A DNA stretch of 64,000 nt. It comes from an uncultured Lachnospiraceae bacterium (lineage in GTDB: Bacteria; Bacillota; Clostridia; Lachnospirales; Lachnospiraceae). Shown here piece by piece: positions 26,867 to 35,252 of this stretch. The stretch's first letter is position 1, and each line of letters begins with the position of its first letter. Made by a program: the position numbers and the translations under genes. The stretch spans positions 4,883 through 68,882 of the forward strand of contig CAJTUZ010000013.1 in NCBI GenBank assembly GCA_910579735.1, read 5' to 3'. The notes beneath the pieces were generated by a model that ran no database searches, was not told the DNA's origin, and saw only the letters and a program-made list of their open reading frames with translations.

Positions 26867-27631
26867 TTAATGGAACATTCGGAGTACCATACCTTCCTGA
26901 TCCATCTGTCTTCTTAACATCAGGTTCTGATACTGGTGTAAAAGATCGTTCTTCTTTTTCTCGGAAACAGCTTTCGGGACATCCAGATCCTCCAAACGGC
27001 TTCTTGCACTTAACTGTTCCAATGATGCGGACATATTATAGCTGTATGTGTGCTCCAAACGGTTGGTTGCCGCACCGAGACTGCTTCTCTGCGAAGAAAC
27101 CATCTTCAATGCATTATCGATCGTTTTTATATCAAAATCTTTGGAAGTCACATCCAGATCCGCTATACCGAGCGCTTCCAGCGTAGCGTTTTCCATTTGG
27201 ATCTTCATACCGCCGCCGTTCGGATTAGTAGCCAGATTCATATCCGCCATGCTGCCATCCAGCAGTTTCTGCTCATTGAGAGACGTATCTTTTGCCAGTG
27301 ACTGGATTCCCTGTTTTAACTGATCGATCTCATTCTGGTATATCTGCTTATCCGAATCTGAATTTAATCCGTTCATGGACTTTAATGCAAGTTCACGGAT
27401 TCTCTGTAAATAGTCCGTAACGCCATCTAACGCGCCATCTGCTACATTCAGGACGCCAATGCCTGCCTGTGCGTTCTCGGCTCCGACACGCAGACCGGTT
27501 TCTTCTCTCTGCATCTTCTTTCCAATGGCAAGTCCTGACGCATCATCCGCAGCCGTATTAATCCTTTTTCCACTGGATAAATGAGAATAGGAACGATAAA
27601 TTCCACTTTGAACTGACATCGTGCTCAACAT
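26867..27631 (-). CDS. Flagellin-family protein with divergent C-terminus
   Basis: 254 residues. The N-terminal D0/D1 domain is clear: SSGKRINTAADDASGLAIGKKM, AQAGIGVLNVADGAL and IRELALKSMNG. The C-terminal D1/D0 helix is recognisable (ARSRLEDLDVPKAVSEKKKNDLL) but more charged than usual and ends in MDQEGMVLRMF. The variable centre is short, so the filament would be nearly smooth. The start is the ATG after the G-rich site; a GTG two codons upstream is possible. The promoter is sigma-A type, not sigma-28. No other flagellar genes are in the window. Confidence 0.88.
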   Translation of the reverse strand: MLSTMSVQSGIYRSYSHLSSGKRINTAADDASGLAIGKKMQREETGLRVGAENAQAGIGVLNVADGALDGVTDYLQRIRELALKSMNGLNSDSDKQIYQNEIDQLKQGIQSLAKDTSLNEQKLLDGSMADMNLATNPNGGGMKIQMENATLEALGIADLDVTSKDFDIKTIDNALKMVSSQRSSLGAATNRLEHTYSYNMSASLEQLSARSRLEDLDVPKAVSEKKKNDLLHQYQNLMLRRQMDQEGMVLRMFH

Positions 27632-27672
27632 TCGCACCCCCTTCCCTGATCAATCACTATACTTCTGCTTAC

Positions 27673-27701
27673 ATTATATATCCTTTTTATAAAAATCTCA
27701 A
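27673..27701 (-). promoter_or_regulatory. Sigma-A promoter of the flagellin gene
   Basis: Minus strand TTGAGA (27696-27701), 17-base spacer, TATAAT (27673-27678). No sigma-28-like TAAA-N15-GCCGATAA element is visible in the region. Confidence 0.75.
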
Positions 27702-27731
27702 ATAGAAAATGAAAAATATTCCAGGTTTCGG

Positions 27732-28505
27732 TTATTCGTTCAATTCATTGATCGTCACCGTAAGGTGCTCCAGTCTTTCGTTGATCTCTTTGCTCGTTTC
27801 CGCCATACCGCCCGCGAGCTTCTGTACTTCCGCCGCAACGACTGCAAACCCTTTGCCGGTCTCTCCGGCACGCGCCGCTTCAATGGAGGCGTTCAGCGCC
27901 AGCATGTTCTGCCGCTTACTAAAGGCCGCTATCTGAGATGTGCTTGCGTTGGCCGCTTCGATCTCCTGCGCCGCTTTGGCAATGCCTGTACGGAGCTTCT
28001 CAAGCAAACGTACACTGTGTTTCTCCTGATAACTGGAACGGACAAACATGTTGATCACATCTCCTAACAGGCTGGCCGATGCCTCGATCTGCTCTCTGGT
28101 CTTCACATTGACTTTCTGCAATGCCGCAATATAAGTATCTTCATCGATTCCGAGATCCCTTGCGACGGCTCTGAATTTGCCTTCGTCCGGATTTTCCGGC
28201 AGAACCTGGCCGCCGATCACACTGCCGAGAACCGTGCCATCGCTTAAAGTAATCGGAATGCTGAAATCCACAAGTCCCGCATGGCAGGAATATACGCCCT
28301 GTCCTTCCCTGTCGCATTTTTCGCAGCGCCTGCTGCCTTCTTTATTCCCCCGCGTCAGTTTGATACAAAAATCGGTAAAGTTATAACACTCGCTGATATA
28401 TTTTCCGTCAGCCCCCACTGCAACCGTTGCCAATCCTGTACTTTTTGCCCAATTATCCATGATATTTTCAAATTTATTCATATCACAGAAATCTTCTATC
28501 CTCAT
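27732..28505 (-). CDS. Soluble PocR-domain chemoreceptor
   Basis: 257 residues without membrane segments. An N-terminal PocR ligand-binding domain (about 5-160) contains CEKCDREGQ and CHAGLVDFSIPI, cysteines typical of the family, and a GSVIGGQVLPE strand. A truncated chemoreceptor signalling hairpin follows (about 175-257) with LALNASIEAARAGETGKGFAVVAAEV, the CheA/CheW contact tip. The usual long coiled coil and methylation region are missing. AAGGGG precedes the ATG. It is adjacent to flagellin; it may signal to CheA from the cytoplasm. Confidence 0.88.
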   Translation of the reverse strand: MRIEDFCDMNKFENIMDNWAKSTGLATVAVGADGKYISECYNFTDFCIKLTRGNKEGSRRCEKCDREGQGVYSCHAGLVDFSIPITLSDGTVLGSVIGGQVLPENPDEGKFRAVARDLGIDEDTYIAALQKVNVKTREQIEASASLLGDVINMFVRSSYQEKHSVRLLEKLRTGIAKAAQEIEAANASTSQIAAFSKRQNMLALNASIEAARAGETGKGFAVVAAEVQKLAGGMAETSKEINERLEHLTVTINELNE

Positions 28506-28625
28506 AGCCCCGTCCCCTTCTCCATTATAGATTTTGCACAAGATTTATAAGATTTTCATAAATTTTATGTGTATTTTATTGTATCATTTATCCTTTATGA
28601 TGTAAAGTATTTGTCAGCCGGGCGG

Positions 28626-30380
28626 TCACTTCTCCGGTAAAATCCGGATATGAACGTCCTTAAGCTGCTTTTCCGTAACCTCTGCAGGCGCCCCCATCAT
28701 CACGTCCTGCGCAGTCTTGTTCATCGGGAACGGAATGATCTCGCGGATGCTCTCTTCTCCGGCGATCAGCATGACCATACGATCCACGCCGGGCGCAATT
28801 CCGGCATGCGGCGGCGCACCATAACAGAACGCATGATACATTGCAGGGAATTTCGCTTTCACATCCTCTTCTCCAAGTCCTGCAATTTCAAAGGCTTTCA
28901 CCATAATTTCCGGATCGTGGTTACGGACCGCTCCCGAAGACAGTTCCACACCGTTGCATACCAGATCGTACTGATACGCCGTAATCGTAAGCGGATCCAT
29001 TGTTTCCAGCGCTTCCATCCCGCCCTGCGGCATGGAAAAGGGATTGTGGCAAAACTCCAGCTCACCGGATTCCTCCCCGATCTCATACATCGGGAAATCA
29101 ACGATCCAGCAGAACGAATAACAGTCTTTTTGCATATATTGTTCGAATTTCTGTCCTATCGCTTTCCTGATAACTCCTGCTGTTTTCTGCGCCGTCCGCA
29201 GACTGCCCGCAGAAAGCGCAACAAAGTCTCCGCTTCGCAGGCCGAGCGCTTCGATCACCTTTTCTTTCCTGTCCTGTATGAATTTGGCAATACCGCCGAC
29301 AATCTCTCCGTTTTCGTCAACACGGAACCAGTACATTTTCTGCCCGCTCACGACTTCTACGTCTGTGCCCATCTGGTCTATCTGCTTTCTCGTTCCCGCA
29401 AACGCCGAAGCAGCCACAGCCTTCACGACATTTCCTGCAAACGGTTCAAAACCGCAGTCCTGCAATACATCGGTAGCATCCTGTACCAAAAGCGCAATCC
29501 GCAGATCCGGTTTGTCCGAACCGTATTTCTCCATGGACTCCTGATAGGAGATCCTCTGAAAAGGCGCTTTTGACGCCTCTTTATAGATTCCATACTTTTC
29601 AAAAACAGGCGGCAGCACATCTTCGATCACGGCAAACACATCTTCCTGATCCGCAAAAGCCATTTCCATATCCAGCTGATAGAATTCTCCCGGAGAACGA
29701 TCAGCCCTCGCATCTTCGTCCCGGAAACAGGGCGCGATCTGGAAATAGCGGTCGAATCCGGATGCCATCAAAAGCTGTTTAAACTGCTGAGGAGCCTGCG
29801 GCAGCGCATAAAACTTACCCGGATGATTTCTCGCCGGAACAAGATAGTCTCTTGCCCCTTCCGGTGAAGAACAGGTTAAGATCGGCGTCGTAATCTCCAT
29901 GAAATCATGCGCATTCATAGCCGCACGGAGATCCGCCACGATCCTGCTCCGCAAAATGATCCTGTCTTTTACAGCCGGATTCCGAAGATCCAGATACCTG
30001 TATTTTAGTCTCGTATTTTCATCGGCTTCTTTTGAATGCGCGATCTGAAACGGCAGTTCATTGAATCTGCATTTCCCCAAAACCGTTATCTTTGTCGGTA
30101 CGACTTCAATTTCCCCGGTAGGAATCTTCGGATTCTTGGAACTCCTTTCCCTTACGGTCCCCACGACCCTGATCGTCGATTCCACATTGATATCTGACAT
30201 CTGTGTCATTATTTCTTCCGTTTCCACGACAATCTGCGTCGTTCCATAGAAATCCCGTAATATCAGAAATCCCAGATTTTTACTCACTTTCCGGAGATTT
30301 TCAAACCACCCTGTGAGCGTCACCTCTTCCCCGATATTTTCTTTTCTTAACTGATTGCAATTGTGTGTTCTTCCCTGCAT
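28626..30380 (-). CDS. aspS: Aspartyl-tRNA synthetase
   Basis: 584-residue class II synthetase charging tRNA-Asp. The N-terminal OB fold (about 1-105) reads VTLTGWFENLRKVSKNLGFLILRD; the catalytic core has FQIAPCFRDEDARADRSPGEFYQLD (motif 2) and GIAPGVDRMVMLIAG (motif 3). The bacterial GAD insertion is present around 300-400, so length is normal. AAAGGAC precedes the ATG. I looked for a T-box between 30381 and 30479 and saw none. RecQ lies about 100 bp upstream on the same strand. Confidence 0.97.
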   Translation of the reverse strand: MQGRTHNCNQLRKENIGEEVTLTGWFENLRKVSKNLGFLILRDFYGTTQIVVETEEIMTQMSDINVESTIRVVGTVRERSSKNPKIPTGEIEVVPTKITVLGKCRFNELPFQIAHSKEADENTRLKYRYLDLRNPAVKDRIILRSRIVADLRAAMNAHDFMEITTPILTCSSPEGARDYLVPARNHPGKFYALPQAPQQFKQLLMASGFDRYFQIAPCFRDEDARADRSPGEFYQLDMEMAFADQEDVFAVIEDVLPPVFEKYGIYKEASKAPFQRISYQESMEKYGSDKPDLRIALLVQDATDVLQDCGFEPFAGNVVKAVAASAFAGTRKQIDQMGTDVEVVSGQKMYWFRVDENGEIVGGIAKFIQDRKEKVIEALGLRSGDFVALSAGSLRTAQKTAGVIRKAIGQKFEQYMQKDCYSFCWIVDFPMYEIGEESGELEFCHNPFSMPQGGMEALETMDPLTITAYQYDLVCNGVELSSGAVRNHDPEIMVKAFEIAGLGEEDVKAKFPAMYHAFCYGAPPHAGIAPGVDRMVMLIAGEESIREIIPFPMNKTAQDVMMGAPAEVTEKQLKDVHIRILPEK

Positions 30381-30479
30381 TTTCCTGTCCTTTCTGTATT
30401 ATGCTGCCTTAGGATGCGCGCAGCAGAAACATTGTCTTTCGTCCGCCGCTTCAGCGTTTCCAGCCTGCCTGTTATATTT

Positions 30480-32369
30480 TTACAATTCCTCTTCCTCACC
30501 GAAAAAGAACTTTTCCCGCACGCCTCCGGTATATTCTCCGATCGCGTCCAGAAATCGCTCTCCGTAGCGGTCAAATTTACTTTCTCCGACTCCCACGACC
30601 TTCAACATTTCCTTTTTACTCATCGGCACCTTAATGCACATATCGATCAGCGTCTTATCCGCGAAAATAATATACGGCGGCATATTCTGCTCTTTGGCGA
30701 TGGTCGTACGCAGATCGCGGAGCTGCTCGAACAGTTCCAGACCTCTGGAATTGAGAATATCGGAACGGCGCCTGTTCGCCGAACTTCCTTTCCCGGCAGA
30801 TGTCCGCTTTTCTTTCTCCGGTTCTTCTTTCGTTTTTTTCATGATGAAACGTGTATCGTCTTCCATTATTTTTCCCGCCTCTTCTCCGATTTTTAAAAGA
30901 GCATATTTATCATTTGTCTGAAAAAGCAGATTTTCAATGACCATCTGCTGAATGATCTCCTTGATCTCGGTTTCCTTCAAAGGCTTTAAGATGCCGTATG
31001 TCCGATAGGCAAAAAGCCCGTATTCCCGCAGCTTCGCACGGTCGTCTCCCGCAAGCATCCCCGCAATGACATTGACGCCGTAACGTTCTCTCACTTCCGC
31101 TACGCAGGAGAGGATATGCTTAGCCGTCTCCGTAAGGTCCGTTTCTTCATACTCTCTGATGCAGTTCAGACAATTCCCGCAGGGCAGACTGCCCTTTTCA
31201 CCGAAATAATGCAGGATATAGGTCCGGAGGCACCCCGTCGTCATACAATAGTATGTCATCTTCCGCAGACGTTCTTCGTCCCGTCCTCTGACGGCCTCGT
31301 TTTCTTCGGCGGTATATTCCGTATTCTGTTCTTTGCTGTCAAGTAAAAAACGGTTCACAACGACATCCTGCGGCGAATACAGCAGGATACATTCGGCCCT
31401 GCCGCCGTCTCTCCCCGCACGTCCGGCTTCCTGATAATAGTTCTCCAGACTCTGCGGCATATTGTAATGCAGGACATAACGGACATTGGATTTGTCGATC
31501 CCCATTCCGAATGCATTCGTCGCCACCATTACCGGACATGTATCGTAAATGAAATCCTCCTGATTCTGTCTGCGCTCCCCGCCGGACAATCCTGCATGAT
31601 ATCTGGCGGCGGATATTCCCTCCTGACACAGCTTTTCATAAACCTTATCAACATTTTTGCGCGTTGCACAATATATAATACCGCTTTCTGATACATGTTC
31701 CTTTACGTATTTTATGACATATGTATCTTTTCTCTTCGGCTTCTCTACTGCAAAATACAGATTCTTACGGTCAAAACCGGTCACTAAAATTTCCGGTTCC
31801 GTAAGTCCCAGCACACAGAGAATATCCTCTTTTACATTTTCCGTGGCCGTAGCGGTAAATGCGCTGATGACCGGACGTTTTTCAAGTTGTCTGATAAACT
31901 GTACGATCTTTAAATAACTCGGCCTGAAATCCTGTCCCCACTGCGAAATACAATGTGCTTCATCCACAGTGAGCATGGAGATCTCCGCCTGCTTTGCAAA
32001 AGACAGAAATTCATATGTCTCCAGCCGCTCCGGCGCGGCATAAATGATCTTATACTGCCCAGCGGCCGCTAAACGCAGCGCCTTGGAAATCTGTGATTCG
32101 CTTAGAGAACTGTTAATATAAGCGGCATGAATGCCTGCCTGGTTAAGTGTCTGCACCTGATCTTTCATCAAGGAGATGAGGGGGGATATCACAATGGTAA
32201 TGCCGGACAGCAGAAGCGCCGGCACCTGATAACAGATTGATTTCCCGGCCCCGGTCGGCATAATGCCGAGTACGTCCCGACCCTTTATAATACTGTCAAT
32301 CAGAATTTCCTGACCTTCCCGGAATGCGGCATAACCGAAATATTTCTTCAGTACATCAAATTTATCCAT
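30480..32369 (-). CDS. recQ: ATP-dependent DNA helicase RecQ
   Basis: 629-residue superfamily 2 helicase that unwinds DNA 3' to 5'. Walker A MPTGAGKSICYQ (about 37-48), DEAH box VDEAHCISQWGQDFR, motif VI NYYQEAGRAGRDG, the RQC zinc cysteines CLRTYILHYFGEKG...CGNCLNC (about 375-400), and a C-terminal HRDC domain (about 520-600) are all present. AAGGAAACCC precedes the ATG. It could be named recQ with confidence on domain order. Confidence 0.95.
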   Translation of the reverse strand: MDKFDVLKKYFGYAAFREGQEILIDSIIKGRDVLGIMPTGAGKSICYQVPALLLSGITIVISPLISLMKDQVQTLNQAGIHAAYINSSLSESQISKALRLAAAGQYKIIYAAPERLETYEFLSFAKQAEISMLTVDEAHCISQWGQDFRPSYLKIVQFIRQLEKRPVISAFTATATENVKEDILCVLGLTEPEILVTGFDRKNLYFAVEKPKRKDTYVIKYVKEHVSESGIIYCATRKNVDKVYEKLCQEGISAARYHAGLSGGERRQNQEDFIYDTCPVMVATNAFGMGIDKSNVRYVLHYNMPQSLENYYQEAGRAGRDGGRAECILLYSPQDVVVNRFLLDSKEQNTEYTAEENEAVRGRDEERLRKMTYYCMTTGCLRTYILHYFGEKGSLPCGNCLNCIREYEETDLTETAKHILSCVAEVRERYGVNVIAGMLAGDDRAKLREYGLFAYRTYGILKPLKETEIKEIIQQMVIENLLFQTNDKYALLKIGEEAGKIMEDDTRFIMKKTKEEPEKEKRTSAGKGSSANRRRSDILNSRGLELFEQLRDLRTTIAKEQNMPPYIIFADKTLIDMCIKVPMSKKEMLKVVGVGESKFDRYGERFLDAIGEYTGGVREKFFFGEEEEL

Positions 32370-32494
32370 GGGTTTCCTTCTCTCTTTGTAGTCTGCCCCC
32401 GCTTCCCACGCTGTACCTGTGCGTTTCCCTCTTCCTTAGGCGAACTTTCTTCTATGGGAAACTACACTTTTTATCATACTATAGATTACCGCAT

Positions 32495-32643
32495 ATGTCA
32501 TTAATAACAGGAAAATTTAACTCCTTTGCCCTGTTTCTCTATGGATTTTTAGCGCTTATCGCACTGATTACCATATTTAATATCATAAACTGCGCAGCTA
32601 TGAGCGTATCGGCACGCATGAAACAGTACGGCGCTTTACGCGC
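32495..32643 (+). pseudogene. FtsX-like permease fragment
   Basis: About 49 codons encode FALFLYGFLALIALITIFNI and SVSARMKQYGALRA, matching the last-but-one membrane segment region of FtsX-family ABC permeases. Nothing of the rest of the gene is present and the match stops abruptly at about 32644, where relaxase-like sequence begins. It is a deletion remnant. Confidence 0.7.
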
Positions 32644-32983
32644 AAATTCTGGGATTGTTTCTTAACCGACTGGAACGAGCAGACCAAAGCCGAGGAGTGG
32701 CGGGCGGCATAGGCGGAACTCTGCAATCAGGCATTGGAGCAGAACGGACACGCGGAGCGTATCGACCACCGTAGTTATGAACGGCAAGACCACAATCCCG
32801 ACAAGGACATGGAAAGAAGAATACACCAAGCTAACCGCCGAGAGGAAAACGCTTAATCAGCGGTATCTTGCATTGAAAGAGGAAGTGAAAGAAGCGGAGA
32901 AAATCAGAAAGAGCGTTTACAGTATCTTGCTGCAGGAACAGAGGGAACAGCTACCCCACAGAAAGCAGGATATGGAACGGTAA
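32644..32983 (+). pseudogene. Fragments of a MobA/MobL-type relaxase gene
   Basis: One frame reads FWDCFLTDWNEQTKAEEWRA, an amber stop at 32710-32712, then ERIDHRSYERQ, the hallmark of MobA/MobL relaxases. A second frame (32777-32983) encodes TWKEEYTKLTAERKTLNQRY followed by a coiled C-terminal tail. The stop, the frameshift and the missing catalytic N-terminus show decay. It marks a former mobilizable element next to recQ. Confidence 0.7.
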
Positions 32984-33063
32984 CAGACAGGGCGGCGGGA
33001 TAGTCAACACCTGCCCCGCCACACTGTTTTGGATTTTTTTAGACCGATAAACCGGAATATCAT

Positions 33064-33903
33064 TTATGTATCATCATCTTGCAAATTTATAATTTCATTT
33101 TCATATTTTCTGATGCGTTTTATTTCTTCACGTACTTCGGTCAAAGCAAAGCCCAAAAGATTTGAACCATTCCATTTTTCGGGATGATACGCATTTTCGT
33201 TGTTAGCATCTATACCTATTCCCCATATCATATCAAGGGGGCTTGCCTCGACAAGGATACTCTCACCTGTTGACAAGAGAACTTGCCTGAGTTGTTTATT
33301 TTGTGAGAATTTATAATAATTCCCTGTAAGAACAATGTGATATTTTACTTCATTCCATATATTCTCATCAAAGTTTTTTACTTTCCGTCCAAGCCCCTTT
33401 ATCTTATCCTGCATCGTTTCGTCCATGATTTGCTTCGCAATTTCTTCATCTCCAAAAATACGTGCTTTTTCCGCCATCATATACTGTTCCATACAACAAT
33501 ATCGAAGATGATTTACCCGAAAATCAGCCTTATACCATTGACTGAAACATTCTTTTCCAACGCTTCTGCCTCTATTTCGATGTCCCCAAAAACAGATGAT
33601 AGGTCTTTCTAATCCTGCTTTCCTTTCTTCGATAAGCGTATCAACACTGTAACCCCTTATTTTCTTCCACTTTCTTATGTGATAATTGTTATAGGTACAA
33701 ATTTCATACATCATTATATTCCACAAAAGCGGCTTAGGAAACTTTTCTTCAAATTCTTTCTTTTCTTCTTTTGAAAGCGCATAAAACCAGTCATAAAATT
33801 CTTCCGCATATACCTCACCATACCCCATACGCCAGCCTATGCTGGATTCAGATATTTCGGGATACTTAATCCATAAAGGCGCCATATATTTTTTATCTAT
33901 CAT
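33064..33903 (-). CDS. NADAR-domain protein with extra N-terminal domain
   Basis: 279 residues. The C-terminal part (about 100-265) is a NADAR (YbiA-like) domain: ICFWGH, ECFSQWYKADF, MEQYMMAEKARIFGD, and ASPLDMIWGIG with the closing GSNLLGFALTEVREEI. Family members cleave N-glycosidic bonds, including removal of ADP-ribose from DNA guanine in some antitoxins and deamination-type intermediates in flavin metabolism. About 95 residues in front (IGWRMGYGEVYAEEFYDWFY) are not recognised. No DarT-like toxin is adjacent. It sits alone between remnants of mobile DNA, with lower GC than its surroundings. Confidence 0.85.
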   Translation of the reverse strand: MIDKKYMAPLWIKYPEISESSIGWRMGYGEVYAEEFYDWFYALSKEEKKEFEEKFPKPLLWNIMMYEICTYNNYHIRKWKKIRGYSVDTLIEERKAGLERPIICFWGHRNRGRSVGKECFSQWYKADFRVNHLRYCCMEQYMMAEKARIFGDEEIAKQIMDETMQDKIKGLGRKVKNFDENIWNEVKYHIVLTGNYYKFSQNKQLRQVLLSTGESILVEASPLDMIWGIGIDANNENAYHPEKWNGSNLLGFALTEVREEIKRIRKYENEIINLQDDDT

Positions 33904-33949
33904 TAAAATCCCCCGTCAAATCCCAATTTTTCGGTTTGTTCTGGGAAAA

Positions 33950-33978
33950 ATTATACCATACCCAATTACGAAAAACAA
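33950..33978 (-). promoter_or_regulatory. Probable promoter of the NADAR gene
   Basis: Minus strand TTGTTT (33973-33978), 17-base spacer, TATAAT (33950-33955), about 45 bp before the start codon. Confidence 0.55.
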
Positions 33979-33979
33979 T

Positions 33980-34400
33980 CCGCTTTCGTCCGCTCCATTC
34001 TAACGGCAAAACCGTCTGCACTACTTCGGCGGCTGTCGGTAGGTTTTGCGGTGGCTCTGCCCCCCGCGCCCCCGACCTCTCCCAAAGAACAGAATGGAAT
34101 GTTACGCAATAGGGTTTGAAAAGGCTTGATTTTTAAGGCGTTACAGACGCGAAAATCCACAGGGTAAGGCTTTATACTACCTACCCACGAAAACGGCTTC
34201 TAACCGTCCACAGGCGCATTTTACGTCTTTTCTTCCTGCCCCGTTTCCTACCGCACTAACAAGGGCTTGCGTCAATAACTCAAAAAAGCATTTGACAAAA
34301 CGTCTCATGCCAGGACTTCCGGTGCACGTAAGCCTTTCCGCGGATTTCTTCGTCTGATTGCATTTTTTTGATGGTGATGTGCGAATGGGATATGATTTTA
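33980..34400. other. Non-coding scar, possibly oriT-proximal DNA of a lost mobilizable element
   Basis: About 420 bp with no credible gene. It has an inverted repeat GCAAAACC (34006-34013)/GGTTTTGC (34042-34049) followed by a very C-rich run (34061-34076), a composition unlike the flanking chromosome. Together with relaxase fragments 1 kb away this may be the oriT side of a degraded integrative mobilizable element. The right part (34250-34400) shows no pattern I can name. Confidence 0.4.
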
Positions 34401-34409
34401 TCCTTTCTG

Positions 34410-35252
34410 TCATTCCTTATTCCCAAACAGCTCATAATAGAAAATATACTGCTGCAGCACTCCCTGGTATCCTGCATACAGACTATCGGGAAATCCCGTG
34501 GGATAATGTTTGTCGCAAACCTGTTTTATATGCGTATCTACCGGAAAGGCTTCCAAATGATGCAGGGCGAAAAGGCAGATACAGTCAGCCACTTTTACAC
34601 CTATACCGTACAGTTTCAGCAATTCTTCTTTCGCCTGCGGATACGGCATGACACGGAGCGCTTCTAAATCCACTTCTCCCGACAGGATACGCCGGGCGCT
34701 TCTTACCACATATTTACTGCGGTATCCGAGTTTACATTCCATTAGAGCGTCCTCCGAAAGATGTGCCAGCGCTTCCGGCGTCGGAAAGGCATCATAGAGC
34801 ACACCCGAACCGCTTTCTTTTTTCTCCCCGTACTTTTCGCAGATATTTCCGATACATCTGCGGATATTGCCAATATTATTCTGCTGTGAAATCAGAAAAG
34901 TAACGATCATCTCCCACAGATCCTGCCGCAGTATCCGTATACCCGATCCGAAAGCTGCCGCACGCTTCAAATATTCGTCCCCGGCATCAATCTGTCCGGT
35001 ATAGGTACCGTAGTCGGCATCCAGATCAAAATAATTTTTCCAGAATCCCTCATATACCTCTTCCCGGCAGTGGAAAAAACACTCCTTTCCGTCCTGTTCT
35101 ATTGTAAGATACTTATCGCCCGCAATGATACGATACACATTATCATGTTCTCTCGTCATCCGAAAACACTGTCCGGACTGACAGATCTGCAGCAGATCAA
35201 AATTGACAAACTCTCTTTTCACACGCAGCATATCCATAAGATCAGCTCTCAT
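34410..35252 (-). CDS. OGG-type 8-oxoguanine/base-excision DNA glycosylase
   Basis: 280-residue HhH-GPD glycosylase/AP lyase. An N-terminal TBP-like domain contains FDLLQICQSGQCFRM, the Ogg1 family start. The helix-hairpin-helix LLKLYGIGVKVADCICLF (about 215-232) provides the catalytic Lys (in GVKVADC), and the following PVDTHIKQV provides the conserved Asp. The ATG overlaps the stop of the upstream ATPase gene as ATGA. It removes oxidised guanine from DNA by family knowledge. Confidence 0.92.
   Translation of the reverse strand: MRADLMDMLRVKREFVNFDLLQICQSGQCFRMTREHDNVYRIIAGDKYLTIEQDGKECFFHCREEVYEGFWKNYFDLDADYGTYTGQIDAGDEYLKRAAAFGSGIRILRQDLWEMIVTFLISQQNNIGNIRRCIGNICEKYGEKKESGSGVLYDAFPTPEALAHLSEDALMECKLGYRSKYVVRSARRILSGEVDLEALRVMPYPQAKEELLKLYGIGVKVADCICLFALHHLEAFPVDTHIKQVCDKHYPTGFPDSLYAGYQGVLQQYIFYYELFGNKE

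Noticed and set aside
27638..27731. Sigma-28 promoter for flagellin
   Set aside because: No TAAA-N15-GCCGATAA element is present; a good sigma-A promoter is.
28650..29573. 307-codon open frame on the plus strand
   Set aside because: It is antisense to aspS and shows only the composition of a reversed coding strand.
30381..30479. T-box riboswitch before aspS
   Set aside because: The gap is under 100 bp and lacks the T-box sequence and a terminator.
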